DNA of 64,000 nt. Origin: Pseudoalteromonas luteoviolacea H33-S. Its GTDB lineage: Bacteria; Pseudomonadota; Gammaproteobacteria; Enterobacterales; Alteromonadaceae. Positions 63,201 to 64,000 of the stretch are shown here, in pieces. The stretch spans positions 239,924 to 303,923 of the forward strand of contig NZ_AUXY01000122.1 of NCBI RefSeq assembly GCF_001625695.1, given 5' to 3'. The notes beneath the pieces were generated by a model, which had not been told where the DNA came from, made no database searches, and worked only from the letters and a program-made list of their open reading frames with translations. Within the stretch, counting starts at the first letter, position 1; every line of letters starts with the position of its first letter. A program made the translations under genes and the position numbers.

Positions 63201-64000
63201 CATCTCGCTGATCCGAATCGGCAACTCGGATCCCATTTTGATAATCAAAACTATCGGCATAATGCTCAGGTTGTATTTGAGTAAGCTGGTAGCCCTGTTC
63301 ATTACTTTGCGGTAATTGTGTGAACTCAAATCGGCCATCTTCAGCACTGATGGTTTGATGCGCAATGTCATTACCTAAATGAGTTGTGCCTGTTAGCTCA
63401 ATGACTGTATTCGCAATAGCATCATCACTGTTATCCAACAGACCATCAGCATTTCTATCAACAAACACAGCACCAACAATACGGCCCATATATAACTCAG
63501 CAAAGTGCAAATTTTCAACCTGCTCGCTAGTCGACAACAAAACCACAAACGCATCATCTGTATCTGTTGAAGCGATAACTCCATCACGCGATTCAAGGCC
63601 ATCACTAAACTCAACTGGCTGAACTTGCGCTACCGTATATCCTTGTTCATCACTTTCGATCAGGTTATTGAACGAAAACAAGCCAGCTTGATCTGTTTGA
63701 GTTTCGATAGATATAGATTCACCAAATGCCGATGTACCATTTAATGTCACTGTGACACCAGCTAACCCAGCTTCCTGTGTATCAAGCAAGCCACTGTTAT
63801 TTGAATCAATGAATACTTTACCTGATATTTTTGCGTCAGAATGAAGCTGCTCTGTGAAGATAAGATCTGCCACTGCTTGCTCAGCTAATACCAGTTTGAT
63901 CTCACTGTTTGAACCAAATTGATCTGGGTTTGCACCTTGGTAATCTTGACCTTCAAGGTAATCCGTTGTGCCTTGCGTGATGGTATAACCCGCCGCGTCA
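60202..64000 (-). CDS. SdrD_B-repeat/DUF11 surface protein (5' end beyond window)
   Basis: The frame is open to the window end, so the N-terminus is missing; an internal GTG at 63871-63873 only looks like a start. At least six repeats of about 115-130 residues share the pattern G-x-V-F/W-V-D-x-N-x-x-G-x-x-D (SGKVFIDSNNSGLLD, VGAVFVDRNADGLLD, SGEVWVDADENGLLD, AGRVYVDLNDDGVQD and others), the SdrD_B/Cna-B fold with calcium-binding-like loops. Then come a Cna-B-like linker, a DUF11 domain (VIGDLVPYRIKVTNQSDM) and a last SdrD_B domain (MGKVFDDHNRNGMQD). Coupled by 8-base overlap to the OmpA-like gene. Probably a very large adhesin-like surface protein. Confidence 0.82.
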   Translation of the reverse strand, partial: DAAGYTITQGTTDYLEGQDYQGANPDQFGSNSEIKLVLAEQAVADLIFTEQLHSDAKISGKVFIDSNNSGLLDTQEAGLAGVTVTLNGTSAFGESISIETQTDQAGLFSFNNLIESDEQGYTVAQVQPVEFSDGLESRDGVIASTDTDDAFVVLLSTSEQVENLHFAELYMGRIVGAVFVDRNADGLLDNSDDAIANTVIELTGTTHLGNDIAHQTISAEDGRFEFTQLPQSNEQGYQLTQIQPEHYADSFDYQNGIRVADSDQRDVIDKLVLAQGEELVKLNFTEGFGIAISGRVFIDKTDSGLLPQGTVQEMSELMIAESEIQLTGVDYQGHDVELTALTNEQGVYSFTELPPSNEQGYTLTQVVQPDAYLDGQESANGIVIANTKGTDSIFVGTVLEIKQYANYDFAELPTASISGEVWVDADENGLLDEGEALRIGGVQVNLIGTTQDGIEVERTVVSDEQGAYTFDYLYPGMYQINQQQPDAWLDGKEQLGNAGGDVGEDQFSGISIALDQHATGYNFAERGSDLAGRVYVDLNDDGVQDTYELGLRDVRLTITGADLDGQPVSRDILTDAYGRYEFEDLPLSGVDGFTVTEYQPENTQDGIDSVGSIGGVLGDDLISAIHIERHVTKAHSYNFGEQLMDPASISGLVWLDKNHNREKDDSNGQSGWIVELLPDPMTGEGNPLDAEPLATIESDANGQYTFHGLPVGTYEVRFRHPQGGVIYGLPVSDDPEASTEKGTILNLRVSAGEQVENQSLPVDPSGVIYDSELRKPIEGAKIKITGPDGFEPDLHLVGGLANVEQTTSDDGYYQFLLFAQAPAGVYELHVTEPNGYQSGGSKRLPVCANTLRVGARELPITIFAEETVPTLDAPEHVATQCASHSDQALQDMHTTQYYQSFYIEPKLPSGNVVNNHIPLDAFGDDLVHVSKQALKQDVVIGDLVPYRIKVTNQSDMVLSPLDLIDQLPAGLKYVAGSAKVDGQAIEPEQRGRQLRWHVNALQPEQSMMIELIVVVGAGVSEGKYINQAWVEFVGGLYQNGVGNRISNIGEAAVRVVPDPIFDCSDLMGKVFDDHNRNGMQDQGEPGLPAIRLATAQGLWITTDQHGRYHLACADIPHAIRGGNFIVKLDERSLPSGYRVVSENPRVVRLTRGKSQQLDFAASIHKVARIEITAELFDGESVMPEYLSRLTQLMDALDKTPTVIRIAYQQSELEQTTEAERKSQLLLEWLQTQVAERELPITIETEMIPFFIPALPAHQQLGGSDD

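Overview
The window looks like chromosomal DNA of a marine gammaproteobacterium of the order Alteromonadales, most like Pseudoalteromonas. This rests on conserved synteny (coaBC/radC/rpmB/rpmG/mutM/slmA, rlmB-rnr, yjjX-yjjG), on families typical of that order (TIGR03899, TIGR04219, DUF2333, DUF3369 regulators, exported S9 peptidases) and on moderate, AT-leaning base composition. No database search was possible, so gene names rest on recognised motifs and gene order. I saw no rRNA, tRNA or CRISPR array.

Layout. 1-6.0 kb: a YajR-like MFS transporter cut by the window edge, a periplasmic solute-binding protein, and uvrA behind a perfect LexA box. 6-20 kb: ordinary metabolism and signalling (thioesterase, 2OG-Fe(II) oxygenase, YacL, AEC and short-chain fatty acid transporters, M50 protease, a REC-EAL protein, a CNNM/CBS protein, an exported S9 peptidase, an orphan OmpR-type regulator beside a palindrome, comM, a TRIC-type channel). 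20.3-26.7 kb: an unusual cluster of an M14 carboxypeptidase with accessory beta domains, two adjacent RimK-like ATP-grasp ligases (one with a C-terminal helix-hairpin-helix) and a divergent M20 peptidase. Two ligases and two carboxypeptidases suggest making and trimming of a peptide or amino-acid conjugate; no product can be read from the sequence. 26.7-32.7 kb: mutM, ppaC, rpmG, rpmB, radC, coaBC, slmA. 32.8-45.6 kb: a second exported S9 peptidase, YgiQ, a REC-DUF3369-GGDEF*-EAL protein, several envelope proteins, a PCu(A)C copper chaperone and a small PspA/PspC operon.

45.7-48.3 kb: dusA followed upstream by what looks like a decayed dusA-targeted genomic island. There is a broken integrase N-terminus, CCCC-centred repeats resembling recombinase arm sites, an AT-rich stretch with little coding, a multi-TM protein and, in front of it, an easily missed 42-codon gene. 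That gene has its own promoter-like sequence, a strong ribosome-binding site and a double-glycine leader (LSVDDIKVIAGG), the hallmark of an exported bacteriocin/RiPP-type precursor. 48.3-56 kb: galE, a beta-propeller-like exported protein, prkB, yjjX-yjjG, rlmB, rnr. 56.1-64.0 kb: two translationally coupled giant envelope genes, one with many SdrD_B-like repeats plus a DUF11 domain (continuing past the window) and one with an OmpA-like domain and a probable outer-membrane barrel; they look like a surface/adhesin pair.

The strongest candidates for something undescribed are the ATP-grasp/M14/M20 cluster (20.4-26.7 kb) and the double-glycine peptide locus (47.4-48.3 kb).
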